Positions 32,448-32,582 of a DNA stretch of 32,582 bases are shown here, piece by piece. The DNA comes from Candidatus Gastranaerophilales bacterium. GTDB taxonomy: Bacteria > Cyanobacteriota > Vampirovibrionia > Gastranaerophilales > Gastranaerophilaceae. The DNA lies in assembly GCA_944326635.1 (NCBI GenBank), contig CALVEU010000008.1, positions 1-32,582 of the forward strand, in the 5' to 3' direction. The position numbers and the translations under genes were made by a program. The stretch's first letter is position 1. Every line of letters starts with the position of its first letter. The notes under the pieces are model-generated. The model was not told where the DNA came from, did not search any database, and was given only the letters and a program-made list of their open reading frames with translations.

Positions 32448-32582
32448 ATTTAAAAATTTTATAAGTTTTTGTAAATCTTTAAATCCAGCGTTTAAATTTC
32501 CTTCAAGATGTTTGTTTATATCCGGATCATTTTCTTTTGTATTTTATTTTCCTTTTCTTATCTTAGACTATTCTATTGTTTT
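32448..32582. other. Window edge upstream of the nitrilase-like gene
   Basis: On the minus strand all three frames contain a stop within this stretch: TAA at 32544 in the nitrilase frame, and TAG or TAA in the others. It does not show a continuous long gene leading into the nitrilase domain, and any partner gene would lie further upstream, outside the window. An AGGAAAA-like ribosome site sits near 32550 but no good start codon follows in the nitrilase frame. Confidence 0.6.

Noticed and set aside
1-32582. CRISPR array, insertion sequence or retron in the window
   Set aside because: No regularly spaced direct repeats, transposase, terminal inverted repeats or reverse-transcriptase motifs were seen on either strand.

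Overview
The window is AT-rich, densely packed bacterial chromosome. Several features point to a non-photosynthetic relative of Cyanobacteria, such as the gut Melainabacteria/Gastranaerophilales. There is a homologue of the cyanobacterial iron-sulfur protein LdpA. The tmRNA tag is ANNVIKADFSRAQALAA, which opens with the ANN typical of cyanobacterial tags. Several small proteins match nothing I recognise. The lineage is an inference from these signs, not a computed placement.

Region 1 (1-5900) is core metabolism. It holds the 3' end of proA, tRNA-Ser(CGA), the ldpA-like gene overlapping a HAD phosphatase gene, a nitroreductase, tyrA and, convergently, mtnA. Region 2 (4975-10540, minus strand) is a series of chaperone and repair genes: grpE, dnaJ, an exported beta-propeller protein, an O-methyltransferase, ruvC and a small membrane protein, several joined by 1-4 base overlaps. 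Upstream of it lies an orphan gene. Region 3 (10641-17050, plus strand) holds murA with a coupled small protein bearing a duplicated RWYD motif, then mfd and a PrsA/SurA-type lipoprotein foldase. Region 4 (17055-24310) holds the RNase P RNA gene behind a type IV prepilin-like gene, three orphan small proteins, a lone solute-binding protein, rarA, a LysM membrane protein, rpmB and a TonB/TolA C-terminal-domain protein. Region 5 (24490-28192) holds a MerR-like coiled-coil protein next to recA, an unusual lipoprotein, an XRE regulator with a zinc ribbon, and ssrA (tmRNA).

Region 6 (28200-32582), directly after ssrA, looks like an acquired island. It contains a DUF3644 protein and a tightly overlapping minus-strand set: a 48-residue protein, DUF2924, and a large serine recombinase. 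At the edge is a nitrilase-fold protein with its E-K-C residues intact, whose reading frame is closed on the upstream side by a stop codon. That domain is known as the C-terminal part of the UG1/DRT1 class of defence reverse transcriptases, so it may be the tail or a split piece of such a defence gene. No reverse transcriptase is visible in the window.

The most striking non-coding pattern is that tyrA, ruvC, mfd and rarA all lack a Shine-Dalgarno sequence. Each has a TGN-TANAAT extended -10 box exactly six bases before the ATG, which predicts leaderless mRNAs. Three of the four encode DNA repair or recombination proteins.
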